A stretch of 64,000 bases of DNA, from positions 173,911-237,910 of the IMG/VR virus record IMGVR_UViG_3300028364_000014. One strand, 5' to 3'. Within the stretch, counting starts at the first letter, position 1. Every line of letters begins with the position of its first letter. The position numbers and the translations under genes are program-made. The notes under the pieces are model-generated. The model ran no database searches, was not told the origin of the DNA, and saw nothing but the letters and a program-made list of their open reading frames with translations. Shown here one piece after another: positions 8,347 through 15,382 of the stretch. Origin of the DNA: a virus.

Positions 8347-9618
8347 TTAAAATCCTTTTTCATCTATTACAATATCTTTAGGTAACTTATCTTCATGTTT
8401 TTTACTATAAGATGGAAACTGGTAAGCCCCTGTAGGAAATCTTTGTGAATAGGAAATCTCTATAACACACGGTAGTTCCCAATAATCTATTTCGCATTCA
8501 CCTTGTTTAATTTTTAGCCCTGAACCTACTCTACCTAGAGGAATTATCTTACCTACCTGATTATATTTACCTATTAAAAGACTACCGACTTTACCTTGTT
8601 TAGCACCAGTACCTTCCTTCCAATCATAAGCTACAACATCATCTTCTTTAACAGCTTTTACCTTCCAACATGCCCTTCTTGTGGGTTTTCCTGTGTAGGT
8701 AATTTCTGCATTCTCATGAGCGTGCCAAAGAACTAATCCTTCATATTGCATTTTATTTTTATCTACCCACCCATATGCCTCATTATACGAATCAAATAGT
8801 TTCTCTTTGGGTAGTATTACAGAACTATTAGCTATTAAACTTTTTGTAAGAAATCCTAACGAATCCTCATAATTTTCTTCTGTAAAGTCCTCTCTATCTG
8901 AAAACAACACATTAAAAACTACAGCTATAACTTTATGTTTTTCCTGCAAAGCTAGTGATGTTTTAATATCTTCCTTCAATTCACCATTTAAAGTGTCAGA
9001 TTTAGAGATACTTTGCATCAACTTAAACCCTTCCATATGGGATATTTTTAACTCAGGATCGATTACAAATTCAGCAATCAATAAGGTATTATACGGCAAT
9101 TTCATATCTTCTATGGTTTTTACAATGTTTAAGTACTTTTTAGTATGGTCATTAATACGTCTAGTATATATTTTAACTTCTCCTATAGAAGTTACTAAAA
9201 TATAATGACACAAACCATTATATTTTAAAAAAAACCTTGCTAACTTATCCTTAATCAATTTATTACATTTTGTTTTAGAAATACTTGTATTAGGTTTAGA
9301 ACAACAAAACTGGACAGGTAAATTATTAAAATCCATTTGATTATTATTTAAGTCTGGTAAATCATCTAAAGATTTAGCTATTTGTAACCCTTCCTTTAAT
9401 CTAGTTTCAATTAATCTAGTATAGTCAGCTTTAGCAGCCTCATCTGGGTTAAGTTCATTAGCTTTACCTCTATTAATGTAGCCATAGGTATGAAAGGTGG
9501 TTTGAATTTTTCCACCAACTAGTCCCCACTTACGGGTAATTGTATCACCAACCAATGTTAAAATGACAAATTTTACTCTCCCAGTAGAGTGATTTTGTAC
9601 TAAAATTATTTCTTCCAT
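8347..9618 (-). CDS. ATP-dependent DNA ligase-like protein with N-terminal WGR domain
   Basis: 423 residues. Residues 1-75 look like a WGR domain (KWGLVGGKIQT, then a run of A-x-x-Y-x-x-L), a nucleic-acid-binding module. The nucleotidyltransferase domain follows: motif I KYNG with Lys132 as the expected adenylated residue, motif III LLIAEFV, motif IV YEGLVL, motif V CWKVKAV, then an OB-like region (GSLLIGKYN). It would seal nicks in replicated DNA. Motif I is unusual: canonical ligases have K-x-D-G-x-R, here the Asp is Asn and the Arg is absent (KYNGLC). The gene lies directly behind the promoter at 9655-9682. Confidence 0.75.
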   Translation of the reverse strand: MEEIILVQNHSTGRVKFVILTLVGDTITRKWGLVGGKIQTTFHTYGYINRGKANELNPDEAAKADYTRLIETRLKEGLQIAKSLDDLPDLNNNQMDFNNLPVQFCCSKPNTSISKTKCNKLIKDKLARFFLKYNGLCHYILVTSIGEVKIYTRRINDHTKKYLNIVKTIEDMKLPYNTLLIAEFVIDPELKISHMEGFKLMQSISKSDTLNGELKEDIKTSLALQEKHKVIAVVFNVLFSDREDFTEENYEDSLGFLTKSLIANSSVILPKEKLFDSYNEAYGWVDKNKMQYEGLVLWHAHENAEITYTGKPTRRACWKVKAVKEDDVVAYDWKEGTGAKQGKVGSLLIGKYNQVGKIIPLGRVGSGLKIKQGECEIDYWELPCVIEISYSQRFPTGAYQFPSYSKKHEDKLPKDIVIDEKGF

Positions 9619-9654
9619 TTTATAGCTCCTTTAATTTTCCTCAATCTTACACAT

Positions 9655-9682
9655 AATATAGTACATTTTATGGATTTGTCAA
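9655..9682 (-). promoter_or_regulatory. Sigma-70-type promoter overlapping HNH stop codon
   Basis: Minus strand TTGACA (9677-9682), 16-base spacer, TATATT (9655-9660). The TGA stop of the upstream HNH gene is part of the -35 box. It faces the ligase gene. The spacer is identical to that of the promoter at 48051-48078. Confidence 0.85.
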
Positions 9683-10542
9683 GTAAATATTTGATCCTTA
9701 ACACATCTAAGTTCATAATACCCACAACCAGGGAGCTTGTGTACGTCCTTATGACATGTTTTGCATAAAGTAATGGTGTTAGCCACATCATTTCCTAAAC
9801 GTGGATTCTGGGTGTATCCTTCGATGTGATGGCAATGAAGCGGAGCTTCCTTTTGGATGGCTCCGCAAATTTGGCACTTCCAGTTGTCACGCTCAAAACA
9901 CATTTGTCTAACTAGAGGATTAACTTCGCGGGATGATGCAGGTTTGAATTCTTTAGGCCATAATTTTTGATTATACACAGGACAAGCTTCTTTACAATTA
10001 TCTGAACAGTATAATGAACATTCACCTTCCATCTGTCCTTTAATTGTTTTAATTCTTGAACTTACTTCTATATTTGTAGGTATAAAGTATTTACCACAGT
10101 ACCTACATTTAACTTCTAAAGAGATACCATCTTTAGAAAGTCTGGGTGACTCATCAACAGTGAGTTTATCTTTATAAGTTTTATAAATAGCAAAATTATT
10201 ATTGTATTCAATACTTCGTGCTTTTATTACTTCTTTATTCATTTCTTTATATATTTTATTTTGTTTGTTTATTTTTATTTTATTATGTGTTCTATATTTA
10301 TATTTTCTACTGCTTATTTCTTTTTTATTGTTATTATAATATTCTTTGTGTTGTTTATTTATTTTTTCTTTGTTATTTTGATAATATAATTTCATAAATA
10401 AAGAGTGTTCTTTTTTATTATTATAATAATAACCTTTCTTACAGTCTTTACATATTGTATAAATACCATCTTTGGAATTCTTATCCTTACTGAACTCACT
10501 AGAATCTTTAACTTCTTTACATTTTGTACACATTTTTTCCAT
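9679..10542 (-). CDS. HNH homing endonuclease, Cys-rich type A
   Basis: 287 residues. The N-terminus has a CTKCKE...CKDC zinc ribbon, then a long Lys/Asn/Tyr-rich linker with repeated YYQNNKEKI-like units. A central zinc motif follows (CRYCGKYFIPT ... YCSDNC), then a C-terminal HNH domain: CQICG, HCHHIEGY, LGNDVANT and CKTCHKDVH. It is a close paralogue of 48087-48938 and shares the central motif with 15369-16394. It stands free between ligase and small genes. Its ribosome binding site lies in a hairpin (10550-10590), and its 3' end carries an outward promoter. Confidence 0.85.
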   Translation of the reverse strand: MEKMCTKCKEVKDSSEFSKDKNSKDGIYTICKDCKKGYYYNNKKEHSLFMKLYYQNNKEKINKQHKEYYNNNKKEISSRKYKYRTHNKIKINKQNKIYKEMNKEVIKARSIEYNNNFAIYKTYKDKLTVDESPRLSKDGISLEVKCRYCGKYFIPTNIEVSSRIKTIKGQMEGECSLYCSDNCKEACPVYNQKLWPKEFKPASSREVNPLVRQMCFERDNWKCQICGAIQKEAPLHCHHIEGYTQNPRLGNDVANTITLCKTCHKDVHKLPGCGYYELRCVKDQIFT

Positions 10543-10549
10543 GTAATTT

Positions 10550-10590
10550 CTCCTTATAAGATATCTAGTTACTCCACTATCTATAAGAAA
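10550..10590 (-). promoter_or_regulatory. Hairpin covering the HNH ribosome binding site
   Basis: In the minus-strand RNA, bases 10550-10563 pair with 10578-10590: four pairs, one bulged base (10559), six pairs, then three more including two G-U. The AAGGAG of the HNH gene (10550-10555) is inside the stem. A short motif TTAACTAACTT lies just upstream, as it does at the second such hairpin near 17379-17432. Confidence 0.6.
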
Positions 10591-10595
10591 GTTAG

Positions 10596-10757
10596 TTAAC
10601 TATCACTAAAAATAGGGTAAAGTTCTTGCATAATAACTATTAAATCATCTTGCATTTTTAGTTCCTCTATATTAGACCAACCCATACCATCACTTATAAT
10701 TACCACAGTGTAATCGTCGTAAGGTTCAAGACTTTTTATTAATTCTTTTTTTGTCAT
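10596..10757 (-). CDS. Small hypothetical protein
   Basis: 53 residues, beginning MTKKELIKSLEPYDD and ending LYPIFSDS. The ATG follows an AAGGAA binding site with a five-base gap. The pattern 'KEELIKxLexydDdtxVvi' is common for small phage proteins of unknown function. It lies in the gap between the RlaP-like gene and the HNH gene. Confidence 0.6.
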   Translation of the reverse strand: MTKKELIKSLEPYDDYTVVIISDGMGWSNIEELKMQDDLIVIMQELYPIFSDS

Positions 10758-10759
10758 AC

Positions 10760-11536
10760 TTATTCCTTATAATTAGATGTAATATAATCATACATAATTT
10801 CTTCTACTAGTTTTTCAACTTTTTCTGTCTCTGGTTTTTCTGGTAAATCACACTTTTGATAAATTTCTTTGGTTTTTTCAAATAACATATCTGATTCACT
10901 TTTAACTTCGTCTAGAGTCCATTTACCATTCTTAATATCAATAAGTTCCTGAGAATCTTTAGTTCTATAAACAGTTAACTCGCCTGTGTCTAAGAACTCA
11001 TAACCCATACGAAGTAACCTAATACTATGACTTGCCATTTTTGAATCGTAACCTACTTTATCGACCAACCTCTTTCTTTTAGCCCCCATATAACCTTCAA
11101 ATTTTAACTTATTAACCCTTGCTAGTTGCCCATGAGCATAACCTACATAAGCATTGTACGCTCTCTTAGACGAGAATAAATCCCTATTATTTAGCAAAGC
11201 CTTACCATAAATATTTGTTTTTAAATAGTGGTCTTTGTGCAACCACAAAATAGGCATTACATTAGGGTTAGATTTTAATAACATACTTATCATTTTTTTA
11301 AATTCATAATGAACTACGTCATATTGTCCTATAAAACTTTCTTGTACCTCTTTAATTTTTCCTAAACCAAGATACTCTAATACGGGAGCAAAGTATACAC
11401 CCATAAGGTCAACATCATCAGAGCTGTTTGGTTGGTCAGGAGGTATAAACGTATTGTGGGAAACACTTCCTCTATATGTTGCCAATAAAGTTCTATCATT
11501 GAACATCTCCAACATCTTTTCTTTCTCTCCCATCAT
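10760..11536 (-). CDS. Nucleotidyltransferase of the RlaP family
   Basis: 258 residues. The N-terminus has the polymerase-beta type motif: YRGSVSHNTF at about 20-29, then SSDDVDLMGVY with the paired Asp residues that bind metal. A helical region ending HSIRLLRMGYEFLDTGEL follows, typical of the RlaP family (PF10127). That family is named for RNA-repair-linked polymerase-beta-like proteins, often found near RtcB or archease genes in bacteria; I see neither here. It may transfer a nucleotide to RNA or protein. The start ATGATG follows AGGTGA and overlaps the upstream gene by 41 bases. Confidence 0.75.
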   Translation of the reverse strand: MMGEKEKMLEMFNDRTLLATYRGSVSHNTFIPPDQPNSSDDVDLMGVYFAPVLEYLGLGKIKEVQESFIGQYDVVHYEFKKMISMLLKSNPNVMPILWLHKDHYLKTNIYGKALLNNRDLFSSKRAYNAYVGYAHGQLARVNKLKFEGYMGAKRKRLVDKVGYDSKMASHSIRLLRMGYEFLDTGELTVYRTKDSQELIDIKNGKWTLDEVKSESDMLFEKTKEIYQKCDLPEKPETEKVEKLVEEIMYDYITSNYKE

Positions 11537-11849
11537 TAATCACCTGTAATCCTTTACTATCTATTTTAAACCCATTATCCCTAGCCGCAAAAAACCGTGA
11601 GGTATGTTTAGATTTTTTTAAATTAGTAACATAATCAATTTTATCTTGAGACATTGCACTAGAACCAAAGAACAGTCCTTCGGGGTCATTTCTATAATCC
11701 CACACGCCTCCTAAACTTTCTGAACCATCTTCTTCAATAATTACTTCCAAAGCAAGACCCACGGGGTGAAAAAACTGTCTGTTAGCTTCTTGTAAAAACC
11801 CTAATTCTCTAAACTCCTTTATATTCATTCTTTTAATATCTTCGGGCAT
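11496..11849 (-). CDS. Conserved phage hypothetical protein
   Basis: 117 residues. It contains QFFHPVGLALEV near residue 25 and a middle part GVWDYRNDPEG, a pattern I associate with small conserved phage proteins of unknown role. It overlaps the RlaP-like gene by 41 bases, so the two are probably translationally coupled. No catalytic motif is visible. Confidence 0.6.
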   Translation of the reverse strand: MPEDIKRMNIKEFRELGFLQEANRQFFHPVGLALEVIIEEDGSESLGGVWDYRNDPEGLFFGSSAMSQDKIDYVTNLKKSKHTSRFFAARDNGFKIDSKGLQVINDGRERKDVGDVQ

Positions 11850-11851
11850 CC

Positions 11852-11998
11852 CTAATTCTCCTCATTTAAAATATCTATTGCGTAATCATATCCTTCCCAG
11901 TTATCTACCCCCGCTTGTTCTAAAGCCCTCATAAAACTTGAATCCTCTAAAAGACTTTCATACTCTTTAACTGTAATTGTTATAGTTTTTTCCGTCAT
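11852..11998 (-). CDS. Small hypothetical protein, acidic
   Basis: 48 residues starting MTEKTITITVKEYESLLED and containing LEQAGVDNWEGYDYA. The sequence 'xEYxxLLeDsxfLxaLxxaGVdNWegY' is a pattern common in small phage proteins. It fills the gap between RNase HII and the 117-residue gene, with its stop four bases before the start region of the next gene. Function unknown. Confidence 0.65.
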   Translation of the reverse strand: MTEKTITITVKEYESLLEDSSFMRALEQAGVDNWEGYDYAIDILNEEN

Positions 11999-12036
11999 TC
12001 ACCCGTCTCCCTACATTTAAAATTTCCATTTTAACC

Positions 12037-12675
12037 CTATACATAATCTTTACAAATACCAAAAGTTTTTCTATGTAGTTTATTTAAACCATAAGTCTTA
12101 ATTGCGTCTCTATGTTTTTGGGTACCATATCCTTTATTGTTAGCTATGTCCCAAATATTGTAGTAATCGATATCAGGTAAATTTAAAATAGCATTATCTC
12201 TATAAGTTTTAGCTATTATAGAGGCCGCGGCTATTGATAACACTAAAGCATCTCCACCTACAATCGGCTGTTGATACTCATTTACCATCTTAAGATTAAT
12301 AGGACCGTCTATAAGCACACAGTCATAATTAATATCGTTATCCATATATAATTTAGAAAGAGCCAAAGCCATAGCCTGTTCTGTTGCTCTAAGAATATTT
12401 ATATCATCTATAACATCAGGACCAATTTCACCTATACCATAAAAACAATTATCTTTAATTAAATCAGCAAGTTCATTTCTTTTTTTAGCGGTAAGTTGTT
12501 TAGAATCATGCACTTTATTTAATAACTTGGGAATGTTTTGTTGAGGTATGTATACAGATGCGGCTACAACACTACCCCATAAAGTCCCTCTAGCACACTC
12601 ATCTATTCCTACCACACAGGAGAAACCCTTACCATACATCTCATTTTCTAAATCATATGTAGGATAAGCCTTCAA
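12037..12675 (-). CDS. rnhB: Ribonuclease HII
   Basis: 212 residues, typical for RNase HII (about 200). The motif GIDECARGTLWG at about 24-35 matches the family GIDEAGRGPLxG with the first catalytic Asp-Glu pair; the usual Gly before Arg is Ala. Other signatures are VHDSKQLTAKKR, VLIDGP and DALVLSIAAASIIAKTYRD. It removes RNA primers or single ribonucleotides from DNA, which fits a phage that encodes its own primase, family A polymerase and ligase. It is preceded by a small Cys-containing gene six bases away. Confidence 0.93.
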   Translation of the reverse strand: MKAYPTYDLENEMYGKGFSCVVGIDECARGTLWGSVVAASVYIPQQNIPKLLNKVHDSKQLTAKKRNELADLIKDNCFYGIGEIGPDVIDDINILRATEQAMALALSKLYMDNDINYDCVLIDGPINLKMVNEYQQPIVGGDALVLSIAAASIIAKTYRDNAILNLPDIDYYNIWDIANNKGYGTQKHRDAIKTYGLNKLHRKTFGICKDYV

Positions 12676-12680
12676 TATAA

Positions 12681-12917
12681 TTATCCAGCCACATTGGATC
12701 TAAATCTGCTCAAAACATCTGGTTTGCTATAAGCATTAGAAACTGCTTCATCTCTGCGGTCAGCTGTATGTACAACTCTATCTGTTTTATTTATTTCTCT
12801 CTGAACATCAAACACATAGTCATCGCACTTTCTACTCTTATTAAGTTTAATTGTTGTTTTTTTAATAAGGCATTTTCTATTAGATTCGTTCTTACAAAAA
12901 GCACATTTAATTTTCAT
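12681..12917 (-). CDS. Small Cys-containing hypothetical protein
   Basis: 78 residues. The first 30 hold CAFC, C16 and C30, spaced like a small zinc site; the remainder is basic and likely helical. The gene follows the promoter at 12962-12989 and leads a unit with RNase HII. Function unknown. Confidence 0.55.
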   Translation of the reverse strand: MKIKCAFCKNESNRKCLIKKTTIKLNKSRKCDDYVFDVQREINKTDRVVHTADRRDEAVSNAYSKPDVLSRFRSNVAG

Positions 12918-12961
12918 TATCTATCTCCAATATTTAAAAATGTCATTTAATCTTATGTTAT

Positions 12962-12989
12962 AATATAATACTTAAGTTTAATTTGTCAA
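12962..12989 (-). promoter_or_regulatory. Sigma-70-type promoter
   Basis: Minus strand TTGACA (12984-12989), 16-base spacer, TATATT (12962-12967). It lies 13 bases after the stop codon of the 41-residue membrane peptide and before the RNase HII unit. Confidence 0.85.
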
Positions 12990-13002
12990 GTATTTATTTT
13001 TT

Positions 13003-13128
13003 TTAATACCTCATAATATACACAGGTGAGTCATTCATAATACTAAAGTATAAAACAGGTAATTCTATAAACGCTATAAGAAACGTTAATACTAGTATAG
13101 CAATCAACACACTACATGCTTTAGTCAT
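13003..13128 (-). CDS. Small single-span membrane peptide
   Basis: 41 residues. Residues 5-28 are hydrophobic (SVLIAILVLTFLIAFIELPV) and would span the membrane, followed by a short polar tail. GGAGGG lies about 12 bases upstream of the ATG, a slightly long spacing. Many phages encode such small inner-membrane peptides, but the role here is unknown. Confidence 0.5.
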   Translation of the reverse strand: MTKACSVLIAILVLTFLIAFIELPVLYFSIMNDSPVYIMRY

Positions 13129-13145
13129 TAGAAATTTAACCCTCC

Positions 13146-13748
13146 TTACTTCAATCTATTACCAATCTCAATATTTCGTATAATATCTTGCCAAGTATTT
13201 ACCCTAGTAATAATATCCGGGTTAAAATTAAGCCAACTATTCCAAGGACGAGTAAGCACCATTAACCCTTTACGCCATCTAAGCTGTGCTTGTGCCATTT
13301 CTTCTAAATTAGGAAGACAATCATCGACATAACAATCAAGTTTATATTTCTTAATATGTTGTCCTTTCTCATTACCGTCAGTCATAACCAACTTAGTAAA
13401 CGGTATATTATTATGACATAACCAAGTAGCAGTAGAGTCTTTAAAATCATGCTCACGTTTAGTTATAATATAAATTTTATGACCTGATTTATTTAATATA
13501 TTTAAACACTTAACTGCATTTTTATAGGGCTTTACTGTAGCCAACATATCCTCTGAGTGAACAGCCCATGTCATAGCACTACACATAGCTTTCTGTTTTT
13601 CCTCATTCGCTGTAAATATGTTTTTTTGAAACCAAAAATGATTCAAATCTTCTACCTTAGCATTTGTACCAAGCTCATAATTACAATAATCTATAGCCAT
13701 GTGAGCTGTCTTACTTATTACTTCATCCAAATCAAAACCTAGATTCAT
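13146..13748 (-). CDS. HAD-superfamily 5'-nucleotidase-like phosphatase
   Basis: 200 residues. The nucleophile motif GFDLDEV is at 4-10, followed by a helical cap, the second motif IYIITKRE with its Thr at about 96, and the acidic motif YVDDCLPNLEEM near 152. The arrangement matches the 5'-nucleotidase, deoxy (pyrimidine) cytosolic type C proteins and related phage HAD enzymes. It may dephosphorylate a deoxynucleotide and tune nucleotide pools together with the dCMP deaminase and ribonucleotide reductase. Confidence 0.75.
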   Translation of the reverse strand: MNLGFDLDEVISKTAHMAIDYCNYELGTNAKVEDLNHFWFQKNIFTANEEKQKAMCSAMTWAVHSEDMLATVKPYKNAVKCLNILNKSGHKIYIITKREHDFKDSTATWLCHNNIPFTKLVMTDGNEKGQHIKKYKLDCYVDDCLPNLEEMAQAQLRWRKGLMVLTRPWNSWLNFNPDIITRVNTWQDIIRNIEIGNRLK

Positions 13749-13757
13749 TTAATCTCC

Positions 13758-14078
13758 TTAAACATCAGCGTTATAAATATTAGAACCATCTTCGTCTGCT
13801 ACAACCAATCTACCGTTATATTCAATATTTCTTTTATAAGGTCTTGGGTTAAATGAATCTGTTTTAACAGCATAATGTATCTGACATCCTGCCACTAGCA
13901 TGTTACCAATCTCAAGATACCAATTAGTTGACCCTTTATTAGTTTTAATTCCTAAAGTTTCTTCATCGTTTCTAATACCTTTAACCGTACCGAATACAGC
14001 TCTGTACATTTGACCATCTGGAGCAAAAAACCAACCATCAGTAGTCACTACTGCTTTTTGTCCTTCTTCTATTTTCAT
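13758..14078 (-). CDS. Conserved phage hypothetical protein
   Basis: 106 residues, largely beta-strand in appearance (GQKAVVTTDGWFFAPDGQMYRAVFG is the leading portion), ending in an acidic tail. It has the feel of a small SH3- or OB-like barrel. It overlaps the Hef-like nuclease gene by an ATGA junction and precedes the HAD nucleotidase by nine bases. No family is recognised with certainty. Confidence 0.55.
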   Translation of the reverse strand: MKIEEGQKAVVTTDGWFFAPDGQMYRAVFGTVKGIRNDEETLGIKTNKGSTNWYLEIGNMLVAGCQIHYAVKTDSFNPRPYKRNIEYNGRLVVADEDGSNIYNADV

Positions 14079-15007
14079 TTTAATCCCTCTTCCCTATATT
14101 TCTTTACGTCTAGTAAAAATGTTTTTACACCGGCATTTGGAATAGAAAAACATTTCCCTAAGCGAATCTGCTCCATTACCCACTTATGGCGCATAGGCTC
14201 TCTGCCTTTTACTTGCCCAGTTTCTATCCAATAATTCATAAAACCACCTTTAGAATAATTAACAAACTCAAAACCTAAAACATCCATACTATTACCAATA
14301 TTATGATCATAATCTGAATAAAATTTTAATGTCTCTACATTTACTGTATGTTTTCCTATTTCTATAGTTTTATAATTTTTTATAAAATGTTTTAGTAATT
14401 TAGAAGCACCACCCATAACGTAATAAAATTTTAAAGTACCAACTCTAAGTACTTCTATCATAACATTTGTTTTCCCAAAGAAATTTCTTCCAAAGGTATA
14501 TAACATTAATAGGGTACCTTTTTTTACTCCATTTTTATCTTTTTTAGCATACAAACCTAAACTTAAGCTAGCTCCTCTTTTACCATAAAAACAATTTTCT
14601 GCTTCAAAAGCCCTACCCTCTTTTGTACCTACCTCTTTAATTATACAGTCCCTAGCATAAAATTTATTGGGGGTTACTCCGTAAACATGAAGTATTTGCG
14701 ACTGTAAAACTGATTTTTTTCTTGGGTCATTCCATTCGAAGTCTTTAATCCACAATTTAAATGAATTATTATCTTCGGCTTCCTTGGATTTATTATAAAA
14801 GTAATCCTTATTTACACCTTCAATTCCATACTTAGGATACTCTATGGCAAAATCCAACGAGGGTACATACTCAATTTCGTATCTTCTTTTTTCAGGACCC
14901 GCATCATAAAATAAACAAAAATTCCCATACTCAGTACTATACTCCACCCCATTGTCTTCTAAAAATGTCTTTATTTCTTCCAAATTTTTAATATCGTTTT
15001 CTGTCAT
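14075..15007 (-). CDS. Hef-like homing endonuclease (PD-(D/E)XK type)
   Basis: 310 residues. The nuclease core appears in YEIEYVPSLDFAIEY at about 38-52, the pattern seen in Hef-like phage endonucleases (E-I-D-I-Y-I-P-S-L...I-E-Y). A strand WIKDFEW follows, and later LHVYGVTPNKFYARDCIIKEV, which matches the conserved NKIYARKCxIKEI segment of that family. The second half (FYSDYDHNIGNSMDVLGFEFV ... PNAGVKTF) is the usual DNA-binding or accessory portion. It stands free between nucleotide-metabolism genes and behaves as a mobile element. It has its own consensus promoter at 15080-15107. Confidence 0.7.
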   Translation of the reverse strand: MTENDIKNLEEIKTFLEDNGVEYSTEYGNFCLFYDAGPEKRRYEIEYVPSLDFAIEYPKYGIEGVNKDYFYNKSKEAEDNNSFKLWIKDFEWNDPRKKSVLQSQILHVYGVTPNKFYARDCIIKEVGTKEGRAFEAENCFYGKRGASLSLGLYAKKDKNGVKKGTLLMLYTFGRNFFGKTNVMIEVLRVGTLKFYYVMGGASKLLKHFIKNYKTIEIGKHTVNVETLKFYSDYDHNIGNSMDVLGFEFVNYSKGGFMNYWIETGQVKGREPMRHKWVMEQIRLGKCFSIPNAGVKTFLLDVKKYREEGLK

Positions 15008-15079
15008 AAGCCCCTCTAGTAATTAAAAGTTATAATAGATAATTATATTATAGTGTTATTTTACTTAACGTACTCACAC

Positions 15080-15107
15080 ATTATAAGCATCTTTTTAGTT
15101 TTGTCAA
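15080..15107 (-). promoter_or_regulatory. Strong sigma-70 promoter
   Basis: Minus strand TTGACA (15102-15107), 16-base spacer and a perfect TATAAT (15080-15085). It lies before the Hef-like endonuclease gene. Confidence 0.9.
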
Positions 15108-15162
15108 GGTTTGTTTATTCTTATATTTAAACCCCTCTACAAACCTTATAAATATTTTATGG

Positions 15163-15195
15163 AGTAACCCCGATAACTCTGCGGATTCAGTTACT
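15163..15195. other. Inverted repeat in intergenic region
   Basis: AGTAAC (15163-15168) pairs with GTTACT (15190-15195), and inside it CCG (15170-15172) pairs with CGG (15182-15184). The stem could form on either strand. It lies between the promoters at 15080 and 15355 in the only gene-free stretch longer than 300 bases (15008-15368). Confidence 0.35.
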
Positions 15196-15241
15196 AAGAA
15201 GAATTCCTTAATAAAATAAATTCAGCACAGTAATATTAAAG

Positions 15242-15332
15242 GGGGAGTGAGGGGTTCGATACCCACATACGGTAACTGTACGACCTCTACATTCTGCCCG
15301 TCTCATTTAAGTAACCTCTTGTTAAACTCCCC
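15242..15332 (-). ncRNA. Possible structured RNA with tRNA-like closing stem
   Basis: A 91-base segment closed by a perfect 7-bp stem, ACTCCCC (15326-15332) with GGGGAGT (15242-15248). The length and closing stem resemble a tRNA acceptor. It is preceded by a good promoter (15355-15382) and no gene follows for 230 bases, so a non-coding transcript is plausible. Inside I can place a 4-bp TTAA/TTAA stem and a GGG-TATCGAA-CCC hairpin, but no proper anticodon arm or canonical T-arm. It is therefore not called a tRNA. The rest of 15008-15368 is AT-rich with no open frame. Confidence 0.35.
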
Positions 15333-15354
15333 ATTTATATTTTCACATGACTTT

Positions 15355-15382
15355 AATATAAACATCCTTTATGTTTTGTCAA
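15355..15382 (-). promoter_or_regulatory. Sigma-70-type promoter inside the end of an HNH gene
   Basis: Minus strand TTGACA (15377-15382), 16-base spacer, TATATT (15355-15360). The -35 box codes for the last residues (Leu-Asp-Lys) of the HNH endonuclease at 15369-16394. It reads into the non-coding stretch 15008-15350. Confidence 0.8.

Noticed and set aside
9606-9791. 61-codon minus-strand frame between HNH and ligase
   Set aside because: It overlaps the HNH end in another frame and runs through the promoter at 9655-9682; no binding site or motif.
15242-15332. tRNA or tmRNA gene
   Set aside because: The closing 7-bp stem and the TTCGA on the plus strand are suggestive, but no 5-bp/7-base anticodon arm or proper T-arm can be built on either strand, and no tag-peptide frame is visible. 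Listed only as a possible structured RNA.
15008-15368. Group I intron
   Set aside because: Homing endonucleases flank the stretch, but I see no P7/P3 core sequences and no split exon around it.
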